Part shown: piece by piece, positions 24,214 through 36,900 of the stretch
Layout of the letters: every line of letters begins with the position of its first letter
Position numbering within the stretch: position 1 is the stretch's first letter
Assembly: GCA_903813345.2 (NCBI GenBank)
Contig: CAIIXF020000001.1
Coordinates: 47,757,885 to 47,821,884 of the forward strand
DNA length: 64,000 bases
Direction: 5' to 3'
Source: Owenia fusiformis
Taxonomy: Eukaryota; Annelida; Polychaeta; Sabellida; Oweniidae
Notes under the pieces: model-generated
What the model was told of the DNA's origin: nothing
The model's database searches: none
The model's input: the letters and a program-made list of their open reading frames with translations, nothing else
Program-made: the position numbers and the translations under genes

Positions 24214-24811
24214 TCCCAACGAACGAAGTTCGGTAGGGATATTGTAAAGCCCTCCGTCCGTCCGTCCGTCCGTCCGTCCGTCCGTCCGTCCGTCAGTATG
24301 TCCGTCCGGAAGATATCTCGAATGCGAGTGGACGGATTTTCTTCATATTTGGTGGAAAGATGTATATTGGTTCATAGTTGTACGCAACAAAAAAATCCAA
24401 AATGGCCGCCACTTTAAAATGGCGGGATTTTTTCATTTTAAACCAAAGTAATGAACATTATTGTTTGAAATTTTGATAGTATATTCACAACATCTATCTA
24501 TTTTATATATATTCCGAGTTTCTTACCATGACACCCAGGGGCCGTGTATGGCGATCGGGAGAACAGGAATTTGCGTTAATTGTGAGATCTTTCTGAAGTA
24601 TAGCTTTATTATACTCAATATAGGTTGCAAATATTGTGTTGTTTTTGTAATTTGAGCCTCGTAAAATTCAAAATAGCCGCCTATATATGCCTTTGAAACT
24701 TTTAAATGGTCACCCAAATGCTTAAATTAGTAAAAAAATTGTTTTTGTGACAAATACACAGATTCATAGTGTTTGTTGGGTTTGCTACTCCATGGAGTTG
24801 CCGTTTTCTAG
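24214..24811 (+). mobile_element. Complete non-autonomous Helitron-like element (pearl/HINE type), 598 bp
   Basis: It starts at TC after host A and ends CTAG before host T, the Helitron insertion rule. Upstream of the CTAG is a 12-base hairpin ACTCCATGGAGT (24787-24798), 9 bases from CTAG. Near the 5' end come TCCCAACGAACGAAGTTCGG and a (CCGT)n tract (24253-24306), followed by core sequence containing AAAATGGCCGCC. No Rep/helicase gene is present. The same 3' end recurs at 46399. Confidence 0.8.
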
Positions 24812-24881
24812 TTACAAATAATGGAAATATTACACTCGACATAGTCTACCAATAGACGACATAGCATCAATTCAAACTACA

Positions 24882-25356
24882 TTATGGAGCGTCTGGAGCG
24901 ATGCAACATGCATAGTCCACTCTCTGATCATCACGGCACGTGTCTAACGTATCATCGCCCACTCCAGCCTCAGTACAAGGAAACGGTCGGTAGGTTTCCT
25001 CTGTGCAGAGACGTTCACCTGTGAAGCTCTCACAGAAGTCCTGGCATTCAGCGGGACACTGCCCTAGAGGTATGAATAATTAAACATGTACATATGGTCG
25101 TAATTTATTAAATTAAATCCTACCATTGGGAACGACGTAAGACCTTTTCAACGTATGATATTCTGATGGAAGTCCGTGGAGCAAACTAATTTGTATTATA
25201 GGGCCAATTATAATATATTGCGTAAAATCTAAAATTATATGAATGTGATATGAAATCATTAAAAATGCTATTTGATTTTACATTGTATTTCCTGAATAAC
25301 ATACCTTTAACTGCAGCAGCTGTTAGGAGCAAGATAACGAAGCACAATTTCAACAT
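24882..25356 (-). CDS. Small secreted eight-cysteine peptide, 77 aa
   Basis: Two exons, 25356-25305 and 25063-24882, join in phase 1 with GT-AG borders to give 77 codons plus TAA. Residues 1-18 form a clean signal peptide (MLKLCFVILLLTAAAVKG). The mature part of about 59 residues is acidic and holds eight cysteines, spaced C-x3-C-x3-C-x8-C-x9-C-x12-C-x9-CC and ending CCIAPDAP. This suggests four disulfides and secretion. The intron sits right at the signal cleavage site, as is common in secreted peptides. I do not recognise the family. It could be an antimicrobial, venom-like, shell/mucus or signalling peptide, and the sequence alone does not decide. Confidence 0.7.
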
Positions 25357-25754
25357 CGCAACTACTGTATACTTGATGGCTATGTAAAACTGGTCTTTAA
25401 AAATAAGCTAGCTGTTACCTAAAATGTCAATCAAAGTTAATGATTGACATCTTAATTTAACACACAAAGAGTTCATTTACGTGGCATATGTGATAATGTA
25501 CCATATGTGAAAAGTAGTGCAATCACATATATACCATTGGGATGGGTTTAGGTCAGCTATATTCAGTCATCGATATTTTCAGTTATGGTCTTATTGTACC
25601 TTCCAGTATTTCAAAATCGTTTGACTGCTCGTATCTTAAACGTTTGTGGCGTCAACGGCACAAAATCGAGTCTGAACCCTCTTGGGTCGGGAGAGGCAGC
25701 AGGCGCACTTTCGACCGGAAGTATATTAAATTGTTTGACGATGTTAGCACTGAC

Positions 25755-26627
25755 GTGTCGCAAAAAGGTGGCGCATTTGTTTTTTAAGGGTATCGCGTGA
25801 ATGTAACTTTGATTCCCCGGATTATAAGATAATATTCTAATTAAAGTTATATATCATTTTAAAGCTGTTTCGATGAAGTTTTTAGATCAACTACACTCCG
25901 TTCACGATTCTTGCGAGTTCTTTTTTAAAAAAGACATCTGGCAAATATCCCCTGTTGACACGTTACATTTTGAATTATTTTTCGTCTTTAAACGCTCATA
26001 ACTCAAACAATATATGACTACTAAACTTATTTTCCATCTTGATAAAGGTAGATGGAAGTTTTATTTCAAAGGATGAATTTTAGTAAGCGTCCTATATTGT
26101 GACGTCATAGAGTTTGAAAAATAGAATCTGTTGACAGCGACCTTTTTTGCTCATTTATTGTTACCTTCAACTTTTCAGGTGTACATTAAACAAAAAATAC
26201 GAAATCAATTTTTAATAAATCATACATGATTATTTTGCTCTTAAACTCTAGTTTATTAATAAATAGTTGATTTTGTTCGCAAAAGTATGTGTTTTCTGTT
26301 GTATGTGGAAAAGTGGAGGACGAAAGGTTTTCAAAATTCATTAAAATAGGGCTAATTTACGCCATTCGCCTATTTTCAAGCACAGCAACACGTATATTTA
26401 TTTCACCTAAAATATCAATTGATTGGTGTTTTATGATGCTCCTATCCCATTGTTTATACATATACGATATCAGAGTTATTCGCCTTAAATATTTTGAGAT
26501 ATAGAGGCAAATATGGAGGACGAAAGAATTTCATATGTGTACATTTTCCTCAAAAAACGTCACATTCTGTGGTGTTAAAAAGCGAAAATGTGTAACAATG
26601 CGTGCGCGACCTTTTTGCGAAACGTCA
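25755..26627. mobile_element. Non-autonomous DNA transposon inside P450 heme exon
   Basis: Terminal inverted repeats ACGTGTCGCAAAAAGGT (left, from 25753) and ACCTTTTTGCGAAACGT (right, to 26625) are flanked by CACTG on both sides (25748-25752 and 26626-26630, within one base). This fits a 5-bp target duplication. Removing the element restores TTAGCACTGAACAG, matching TTAGCGCTGAAAAG in the intact P450. The interior of about 840 bp is non-coding. The superfamily is uncertain. Confidence 0.75.
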
Positions 26628-27060
26628 CTGAACAGAAACGACCGGGTCATAGCCAACAGCTCTCCAGGACAAACCCTCCTTCCACCGCCAGATGGCATCA
26701 TTCATTTACAAAAATATGAATTCAGTGGCGGACACAAGAAATTGGCAAGGGGGGGAGTGGGAAAATACAATATTGAAAAACGCCGGCGTTTTACTTTTAC
26801 CTCACATTTCCTTAGAAATACTTTCTTTCTTCTATAGAAACTAGCTGACTATTATCGTCTAGCCATCGTTCTGGCTTGAATTCCCATGGATCTCTGAATA
26901 CTGAGTCGTCATGGTACATTGAGGATAGAGGTTTATAAAGACCTATATAAAAATTATTTTATAATCTGAGAGAAAATCAACTGTGCGTAATCCACATGGA
27001 GAAACAAATCTTTAAAGAATAGGCTCAGACTAGGGTTTTAAATATTCGAATAGCTCTTTA

Positions 27061-28884
27061 TATAGGGCGTCAAATAAGTCTGTTCTCCCCTCTTAACTTT
27101 TTTAATTTAGAAATAACATATACACGGTGATATATAGGCTTATTATATATAATCTTAAATGGAATTTAATTTGCTGATCACACACCAAAGGATTGGTATC
27201 GATATGGAGAACTGAATTCAACAATGTTTTTCTCTTAAACCAATTATTTAAAACATTCTGTAAAAACCACGGTCCTTTATGTGATGTTGACCGATGGACA
27301 AAAATTTAATGCGAAAATAATTCATATATTTTATATAACTGTTTTTGTTGAACATTTTTGTTTTTTAGTGCAATTGTTTTTTGTTCCTTTTTACGATTTC
27401 TTGAGAATGAAATAAAATACACGTTGTGTTTATGTCATTTTGTTCCAATGAGGTTCGGATAGATGTTTCATTTCATTCCGAACATATGATGATACCAAAG
27501 AACAAAAGAAGTGTTCGATGTGTTTTCTAAAACAATATAGAGAAAAGTGCATATATTTATTTCAAATTACATTGTTACCATTTAAAAGAGGACCATTAAA
27601 TTAGCAATGTGTAAAATCTTCAGAATTTTTTGATGACTGGTTTAAGAGAAACGTGTGTTCAAAAAGTTCGCCATATCGATACCCATCGTTTCGGAGAGTT
27701 TGGTTAAATTCCAATTTTTTAGAGCATTTTTATTGATGTCCATATTTCACATTTTTAATAGTTCGTACGTTTCCCCCAAGTAGCTCTGACAGCCTCAATT
27801 TTACGAAGATACGATTCAAAAATGTTCACAAGCAGGGATGTTTCACTTTCCAGGCTTCTAAATGTTTTCTTGTTACACTTGAGCAATGTTTCATGGCTAT
27901 GAAGTTTCTCCTCTGGTTGATCTTCTATAAATTTTTCGACCATGTCCTTCATAATTGCAGTATCAACTTTTCACCGTTCATTCGCTACCCTGGTAGATAA
28001 TAAATTGATCATTTCATCAGTGTAAGCGAAGTACTAACTTGAAGAAAGCATAAAATAGTAGTTTAAACTCAATTACCATGATGCGAATAGTTATCATTTT
28101 CACCACCTGGTGGCTGATTTGGGGTAAATAACAAAGCAGGGTATTAAAAAGTTCCTTTGAACTTGAATATTCATCAGTTTTAGTTCTTCAGTTTCCATAT
28201 TACCTTTATGATAGTTCTACAAATTTAAATATGTCCAGTAAAGGAATTGATAAACAGTTTTTGAAACCACATTTCTAGATGTAATTTTGCATGCAGATTT
28301 CAAACATACAGTATAACCTTACAAGAACACGCGGTCCTAACTTCGACCGTTAATTTGAATTTTAGACCTCCCGGATGTTTGAAAACCAAGGATTGCGAGT
28401 CTCATACTACACCGTTTTTCTTCAAAATTGTAACATTCAAATCAAAAGAAAATTGCCTTTCTGTGTGCATTGCTTTATTGTACAGAGTCCCTCGTTTTAG
28501 CAGCATTTTGGTCCCCCTGTGAGAAGCCCTTCTAACAGCTGGGGACCAAAATGCCGCTGAAAGTATAGGACTCTCTATAACAGAGTAATGTACCAACAGA
28601 AAGGCTGTTTTGTTAAGCTTTGAACGGAACAAGTTTGAAGAGAAACGGTGCAGTATGAGACTCGCAATCCTTGATTCTCAAACGTCCGGTAGGTCTAAAA
28701 TTCAAACGGTCGAAGTTAGTACCGCGTGAAGAAACATTGTAGCAATTTTATTAGGAAGAGTTCATTATTGAATTTAAAGGGTGATCAGCATTTTCCATAA
28801 GCTTTCAAATGATATATGGGAAAGTATGATCACCTAAAATATAAAAAAGTTAAGGGGGTGAACAGACTTGTTTGACGCCCTGTA
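27061..28884. mobile_element. Tc1/mariner-type element with TA flanks, 1.8 kb
   Basis: The left end TATAGGGCGTCAAATAAGTC and the inverted right end GACTTGTTTGACGCCCTGTA pair over about 40 bp, with TA at both borders. The interior shows no clear transposase. The 65-codon minus frame at 27755-27952 is unassigned. A separate fold-back element is nested at 28331-28726. The element lies where exons 3-4 of the P450 pseudogene should be. Confidence 0.75.
28331..28726. mobile_element. Nested fold-back element, about 396 bp
   Basis: Arms of about 180 bp are inverted copies around a centre near 28525. For example ACTTCGACCGTTAATTTG at 28340 pairs with CAAACGGTCGAAGT at 28703, and GGATTGCGAGTCTCATACT pairs with its complement at 28653. 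It is non-coding. Confidence 0.8.
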
Positions 28885-30969
28885 TTTATCATAATATGCC
28901 TAAATATTTTAGACTGGGGATACTCTGTCGTATCTCAGCATCATAGAAAGGAACTTACCACTCCCGTTAGTATGTTGATAATGCACACATAGATTGCTTG
29001 ATCAGGATCAAACACAGCGCAATCTATTTCCGAAAACTTGCGCATGCATTCATCAATCTCCTCTGAAGCAATTCGGATTATCTGTTCCTTCTCGTCGCCA
29101 TAGTATCGAAGGCCTTTGTAAACTATTTTTTCAAACGTTTGAAATCATCCGGGAAATCTCTAAATATGATGTCTTTTTAGGAGAAAAGATATCCTATATT
29201 AAACGTATCACTTGGTCGAGCTGAAATATTGACACGATCAGTATTTGTTATTCTTTAGTGAAATCAATGTACTAGAGATGGTATATATATTTACAATGTT
29301 CTCTGCAAGGAAAAAAAGACAACTTGGTGACATTTATCTATTTCAACATCAACGTTGATAACATGTTTAGTTTATAGATGTCACTTGTGTGTGTAAATAA
29401 GAAGTTCAGTCCACGCTCGCATTCGCAAATTCAACCGCCAGCTGTCGGACGATTTAATCGCAATTCTATGGCCTCAAATATCGCGCTGATCTGGGGACGA
29501 GTCGTTTTGGGGACAAGTTGTCATCAGGCCCAGTTGACAAGTGACCATTGAACATCAAACTTTTAATATTCGGGCCTAGACATAGGAAATCCGGTCTTAT
29601 CACAAAAATTAACTGTGCTACAGAGCCAAAAATGTGCACAAGATTAAGAGTAAAATGTGCTAAATTCAAATCCGACTTTTAGGTCTCCATATGCACGGAA
29701 CCATGGCTCTTTTGAAAGGTCTCTTTGTGCTTTTTAAGATAAACAAAAAAATCAGAATATTGAAAAAATCTGTGATAAGACCTTTTTCCCGCGGCCTGGC
29801 TCATTCCTTAAATATGAATATGAATATGAATAGTTGCATAGTTAAAAGTCTACACGATCATTGTAGTGCTGAAGTATAATGAAAAGAAACGTTACAAATT
29901 TATTTGATTTCCTAATCAAGGCCTCGTTTATTGCTCTCTGACTATTGAGGACCACGACATATTCACCCGCGAGATTTAGGGAAATACTTTTCCATAGGTT
30001 TTACTCCAACCCAAAAACTGTTCGTATAGGTTTATCATGTCTATTTGCAATGCATTTCCAAGAAGAGGAATTCCTTTTGGACCGGGATCTTGGATAGTAT
30101 CCTCAATTTGCTGTTGGTGACTTTTCTCATATATAGCAGTATAATATCACAGCTACTAGTGCGGATAAAACGCAAAGCATAGCCATAGCCATACGTACTA
30201 TGTACATGTAGGAATTCACGAAAGTCAGGGGTAAGCCATGAAATACGGCAATAATAGTGTTGTCCATGCCCTTTAGATCATAAACATATTTAATGTTTTA
30301 TTGATTGTTGACGTTAACCAAAGCCCTCATTTTGAATTTAAACTGTTTCTATGTGTGTTGTGTACATAAAACGATAGTTTATTACATACAGTCATGTAGA
30401 TTAACAAACAAACAGAAACTTAATTGAATTTTATGAAAAATGAACGTTCTGAGGATGTCTAAACCCTTTTGGAATATACTGATGAAAAGTCGCAGAATAC
30501 CGTTTTAAGTTCGAATAGAAAATTAAAAGTTCAAAAATGAAAATTTACAAAATGTGTACAAATGTTGGTTCGATGTCATGTACTTATTACTTAACACTTT
30601 TGAATATAGAGTTCAACATATTATGTTTCTTATTTGGCACACGTTTTTTACTTGTTCTCAACGTTTGCTTTGAATTTTTTTCGTTGATCTAATGCTTTTG
30701 TTTTTTTAACATTGAATTTTGGAGCCATTTTAACAATAATGAAATGGTGTAACACTGGTTATCAAGTGTGATGTAGCGTCCATCTTTGAGTTAATATATA
30801 TGTAACCCATCTTCGCACCCTCGGTCTTCACTGCGACCGACGGGAGCCGAGTGAACGAAGATGAACGTATGTAACTTGGATTCTACTTTCTGCAGTTTAT
30901 TGCTATCTGTTTGCTATCTGTTTCCAAGTTTCTCACTCCAGGCAAATCCTTCGGTATATTTGTAAATAT

Positions 30970-33968
30970 TCAAAGTCTTTTGACTGCACGAATTTTAAAC
31001 TTATTTGGTTCCAACACAATACCAAGTTTGAACCCTCGTGGGTCAGGGCATGCAGGCTCCCCCTCAACAGGAAGTATATTGAATCGTTTGAGGATGTTAG
31101 CGCTGAAAAGAAACATACGGGTCGTTGCCAAAAGCTCTCCCGGACAGGCCCTCCTTCCACCACCAAAAGGCACCACCCTAAACAAAACATACTAAAAGTG
31201 AACTTCTCTTCATACTGTACATGTATATGGGCGCACGAACATAAACCCTTTTATTGTATATCAAAAATGATAATGACGAAAACGTCTCCTACTTGTTTCT
31301 TTCTTCTATAGACACCAACTGACCATCATCGTCTAACCATCGTTCTGGCTTGAATTCCCATGGGTCTCTGAATACAGAGTCATCATGGTGCATTGCATAA
31401 AGGTTCATGAAAACCTGTAAAAACGTTATTTCATGAGTATGCAAATCAGCTGTGCCAGCAGGACGGGCCAAAACACGTCCACACTTTTGTTTTTGCTACA
31501 ACGTTGTTGCTAAATGGCAGACAATGTAATTATGACACAAGAAGATAAAATAATGGATATTTTTCCATATCATGGGTTGGCATTATATCAACTAAGTGCA
31601 AAATATGTTTGAAACAAATATCAATATATCTAACTATCTAACTTAATAACGAACTACAATGCATAAAAATAGGTTCCATGATTATTTAAGAGCTATAAAA
31701 TGATTCACAAACCATAAAACTCAACTCCAATACTTTTTCGTCATATGCAAAAGCCCAAAAGTGTTGATTAAGCAATGTAATATTATGCAATAAGCTCAAA
31801 ACATATATAGCAAACTCATGTTTTGGATGGTCACAACCTCATGATATGAAATATCCCATGGAGTCATCAATAGTCATACATATTTTATGAATCATACATC
31901 ATTATGTTGGAAATATAATTGTCTTTCTAATGATATATAATATATGGATATTTCAAACATATCAGCAACGATATTACAAAAGTAAAAACGTGGACGTTTT
32001 TTGGCCCACCTTGTATGTACAGAGAGGAGAAACAAATCCATTTTTAAGCAGACTCAGATTTCGCATTTTTACAAATTATACCTGCGTGTTCTTTGGGATA
32101 TCGTAGCCCACGACAGAAGTATCGACGGTAGTTTTGTGTGGAACAGCGAGTGGGACATGAGAAATATACCTCAACAATTCAAGAAGTGTTGCGTTCAAAT
32201 AGGGCATCTCTTCTCTGTATTCCATTTTGACCTCTCTTTGACCAATGACTGTATCAACCTCGTTCTGAAGTTTCTTTTGGACATCTGGGTACGTTATTAA
32301 CGTAAGGAGAAACGTCGCAAAAGATACGTGCGAGGTGACAAGTCCAGCACCATACAGATTGCCCAAGATGTAAATTACTGCTTTTTTGTCAAAGGATCCC
32401 TCTGGAAATGTCATCTCGGATATGAAGTGATCAAGAAGATGTCGTTTGTTGTCTGGATCATAGTCTTTCTACAACACAAATAAAGGATGGTACAAGCAAA
32501 ACTTGCATTGGGGAACTGTATAGTTCAGATTATGATTCTTGATTGCAACAAGAGACTTGTACTTTGAATAATCTAATCTTCAAATTGGTTTTGATTTCAG
32601 GTCAAAAACTCGCAAATTTTACTACCTTGGAATCTTCAATGATTTCCTCCATGATGTCATTCCGATATTTCATTCCTTTTTGCATGCTTTTGAAGGTTTC
32701 GTTTCCGAAAAAACGTAAAAATGGAAACATATCTATCTCCGCTCCTTTACCAGCCGAGAAGGACGCTGTAAATGCATCTTGCATCTCGACTAAATCTGCA
32801 AATCGCTTGTTCGTCTCATCCAATCGTTTCCCCTCGATCTGTTATAAATAATCGACGATGCACGTATGAATACAATGGGGATAAATGGACAGTTGGAGAT
32901 ATGCGGCTTGGGCTCAATCAGCATTGGTTATAGATGCGAATAGCAGCAATCTTTATTTTCCATTTAATCAAACTGCTACTTACCAAACCAACAAGTATGT
33001 TGATTATACACACATAGATTGCAGGGTCAGGATCAAAAGCCATACCATCTGTTTCCGAAAACTTGCGCATGCATTCATCAATCTCCTCTGTAGCAATTCG
33101 GATTATCTGTTCCTTCTCGTCGCCATAGTATCGAAGGCCTTTGTAAACTATTTTTTTCAAACGTTTGAAGTCATCTGTAAAATCTCTAAATATGATGTCC
33201 TTTTGGGAGAAAAGATATTGTATTCTAAATGATTCACCTGGTCGACCTGAAATACGAAGAATACTTAAATTAATTATCTAAGATGCGCAATAAATTGTTC
33301 AGTAGCCAGTTTTTATCAAAGGGATAAAATCATTTAAATCTTATACGGGTGACCGAAATGGATGTAAATGGCAATTTCACCTAACGTTTTTGAACATTGC
33401 TAAAGATAGATTTTGCCAAAACCCTGTTTTAAGTGAATTGAAAATCATTTTGGCCCAAATTGACAGTTATGACAAATGGCCAATTTTCGAAAAGATGTCT
33501 GTATTGAACGATTTCTCAAAGCTTGCTTGCATAAACACGTCTCTTCATGATACACAGACTCAACATATCAATTAGTGACTCACTTGCAAAAAGGCCAAAA
33601 TCTAAAGTTTCTTCAAGATGGTGACAGCTTGATACAAAACCGAGTTTACCTGCAAAGTCAGTGGATTTCCTAATAAGGGCCTCGTTTATGGCTTCGTGGC
33701 TATTGAGGACCACGACAGATTCTCCTGCAAGATTTAACAAGAATATTTCTCCATATGTTTTACTCCAACCCAAAAACTGGTCGTGTATTTTTACCATATC
33801 TATTTGCAATGCATTTCCAAGAATTGGAATTCCCTTTGGGCCAGGGATCCTAGAAAGTATCCTCGATTTACTGTCTGTTGCATGTGTAATATAGTAGTAT
33901 AATATTGCAGCTACCAGTGCTGCTAAAACGTACAGCACGACCATGCTTCTTAGATATGATATTGTCAT
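30970..33968 (-). CDS. Cytochrome P450, CYP2 clan, 503 aa
   Basis: A heme monooxygenase anchored in the endoplasmic reticulum that would oxidise lipophilic substrates with electrons from NADPH-P450 reductase. Six exons (33968-33650, 33246-32984, 32838-32626, 32468-32082, 31414-31293, 31177-30970) join in frame to 503 codons plus stop, a normal length. Residues 7-25 are the N-terminal membrane anchor. The Pro-rich hinge PGPKGIPILGN starts at about 42. The I-helix is AGLVTS (306-311), ExxR is E362-L-L-R365, PERW is 417-420, and the heme loop FGGGRRACPGE has Cys446 as iron ligand. The acidic residue usual in the I-helix before Thr is Val here. A damaged paralogue lies just downstream. The exact CYP family cannot be named from sequence alone. 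Confidence 0.92.
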
Positions 33969-36900
33969 TGAAGCTCTAAAAACTTAAATTGAACTCCAAA
34001 ACTAATGTAAGGCTTGTTATTCGGCATCGTTAACATATTTTGAGTTAATGTGTAGTTTGAGAGTAAAAACACTTAAAGCTCAACTGAACAATCTAGATAA
34101 CGTAAAACATTAAACAAAATTTATGTCGAGGACAGGTGCAGTGTAAAGTCTAAAGGGCAAGTTAAGCTAACTTTGCTCATATACACTTTTTATTGCTACC
34201 TTGCAATTCCAAATGTAAAAATGTCGAAAATTGATGATGATTTGATAAGTTTTTGAAAATAGCCATTCCCATGTAAACCAATGGAAAATGGAAAGTATGC
34301 CGCAAGTCATATAATCAAATATCCATCTATCCGAGTTCTCCCAAAAATACAAGTTAACTAAACAATTGAATTTGCTCATCTGTTTATCTAACACAAAATT
34401 AATGTTTTTCTTCAAGTTTAAAAAAGTCAAAATAATTTTTAAGAAAACTCTCCTATTGAAGTAGAAATGATTTCCAAAATTGATTTTCAAGCTCTGTAAC
34501 GATCTTTTCTTGAATAGATACCCTGAAATCTGATTTTCCCCCCACCCACTATTTCCGATTGGTTTAGGAATGACGATTTTCAAAAGTTGTCAAAGTCATC
34601 AATTTTCGACCTATTGTAATTGAGGAAAGTTTTCTAAAAAAACAATTGGCAAAACTGTCACATGACTTCGCAGTTAAAAAAATAACAGGAGTTGTTCTGT
34701 GTGCTAATAAGAGATTCTAACCGTCATTTTATTAAAACGTTACAGCTGCTACAGCAGTAAAGCCCAATCTTGAAGGATGATCGTACAAAAACCAACTATT
34801 CTATTCCAGGCCCATGCAGCCGAATCTTAATATTTCCATAAACGTTCGTGCTTTTTAGTTCCATATACCAATTGAATAAGAATTTCATGTTCTTCACCAC
34901 GGCCGATGATACTTAGAGAGGGCTTGTAATAAGATATTTTTCTAGTAAAACATATGACGTTAACGTTAACGTTGGATTACTCTCATCTTTTGGTTTCCTC
35001 CTTGGATAAATGAAAAGTTACGACATATTGACCCTGTATAGGCTACCTCTCAAGAGTCTTGGGATATTTTATTGTTGGATGATCCGCAGCATTGATTATT
35101 TGAGTTCTAGTTCACTGTCACTGGAAAGAAATTTTGCATCAAATTCTATTTTATTTTGTTTTAAGTCTCTGGGCTGATCGTGAATGTTAAAGGCCCCATA
35201 TAAAGTTTAAGCCACTTTGGCTTATATTGTAGTCTTACCCAATGTTATCAAATTGTGATATGTGAAACTTTTTTTTTTAATTTCAAAAAGTGGTTTTTGA
35301 TAGATTTTTTGTTCCAAAATTTGTGAATCTATTTAAAACCAACTTTTAGAGGTCACTCCTCCCATGTTTTTGCCGAAAAAATTAAGAAAATCGGTTCATA
35401 AATAAGCAAGAAATGAACTTATCAGTGCATGAAAATGGTTCTGAGAAAAATGCATTTCAAAATGTTAGTTCTCATAGAAACCAATGGTACAATGATATCT
35501 AAAACATAATTTATTCTTCCTTTTAACCTGGTTAGACAATCAACGTTGTTTTTTATGAAAGTCTAATATATTTAGAAAAGATTGACATCAAAAAAAAATT
35601 TCAATTTTTTTCAAAAAGTTGTTGCTACCTTAGTGACATCACTAATGTTTCAAAATATTTTTGATATGCTAAAACATTGAAGTGGCCCATTAAATATGGC
35701 ATTTTATTATTGAAATAGTGTGTCCTTTGTTCAATCTTTGCATTGGTGTTAAAAAGATAATATTTTTTGAAATGCATTAAGAAATATTTGATGATTAAGA
35801 AATTTCAACTTTTTTTGAAAATTGGCGGGAAAATTGAATATTTGAGAAATGAAATGCTCACGACTTTTTTTTCAAAAAAGCTTTTTGTTCAAAAATCTCT
35901 AAAATCACTTTTAAGTCCTGACATATAGTGAATGAATGATAAAAAAATATTTTCAAACTTTAGACGGGGACTTTAACAAACTGTTTTATAAATCCGTTTC
36001 TAGTCTATAAAAAATACTGCTGCCAAAAAGAGGCTGCCAATCTTTTTTTGATATATAAGCAGCATTTACGAGTCTGAACATTTTAGCTGTTTTAATAGAA
36101 TAATAGAATGACACAACAGGGGATGAAGTAGAAACGAGGGAGGTTTTGCCTCGTATCAAAATGGCCGCGAATGAAAAAGTAGCATTTGGTAAGCTTTTTT
36201 CTTTTCATGATTTTCGTGCTTTTATCTTTCAAATTACAAATTACTTACAAGTCACTTACTTGCCAAATATTAAGTTGTAATTTGAAGGACAAAATCACAA
36301 AAATCGTGAAAACGAAATTTTTTACCAATATACTCCTTTTTCATTGCGGCCATTTTTATGCGAGGCAAACCCTCCCTCGCTTCCAGTTAAGTTCTCTCAA
36401 AAGACTTCTTATAATCGATTAAAAAGTTTTGCAGGTACGGATCTGAAAACCAGCAAAGGGCATATTTAAAGTATATAGATTTTAGGCCCTTTTTCTTGCT
36501 AAGTTGGCCTAAAATTAAAAAATAAGGCCGTAAAAGGCCAAAAAGGCCCCTTATTGGGGCCCCTGTTCCCCCTCCCCCAGATCTGCCAGTATTTTGTATC
36601 TTTCTACTAGTGCAAAATGTTCCAAAATGAAGAAAACCATATTCAAAGTTATGTCACAGTGAAAGAATAAGGACTTATTTGATTTTTAAAGATCTGAACA
36701 AAGTGACGTATTAACGAGCGTTATATGTAAGGATTTCTTTGATTTTTAACGAACAAGCTGACGTAATAGCACCCAGTATAGATATCTAAATTACAATTAT
36801 GTGACAACGGGGAATAAAAAATAATTGGGAGATAAATGTTTAATAGACTGTGAATAGTAATATTCTTTCTTGACGCACGAAGTGTCCATCAATGGTCCAT

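Larger units (their letters stand above)
16863..24242 (+). repeat. Tandem segmental duplication, copy 2
   Basis: Near-identical to 64-8400 in exons, introns and flanks. It is bounded on the left by the end of the Helitron fragment (16862) and on the right by the same kind of terminus (24214) in opposite orientation. Differences from copy 1 include loss of most of the LINE remnant and about 165 bp missing near 24000. Confidence 0.93.
25600..30193 (-). pseudogene. Cytochrome P450 (CYP2-clan) pseudogene
   Basis: A decayed paralogue of the intact P450 at 30970-33968, in the same orientation and directly downstream of it. Recognisable pieces are exon 1 (about 30193-29903), exon 2 (about 29225-28960), exon 5 (about 26945-26830) and the heme exon, split into 26700-26627 and 25755-25600 by an inserted element. 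Exons 3 and 4 are absent. Damage includes a missing base in the exon 2 T-run near 29130, a 1-base insertion in exon 5, and Phe to Ser in the heme motif (now SGGGRRVCPGE). A 1.8-kb mariner-type element occupies the middle. It cannot make a P450. Confidence 0.85.

Noticed and set aside
24145-24417. 90-codon frame with repeated PSVR
   Set aside because: It is a translation of the CCGT microsatellite in the Helitron-like element.
26725-26770. CAGTGGCGGACACAAG resembling a hAT terminus
   Set aside because: No second terminus; too short to call.
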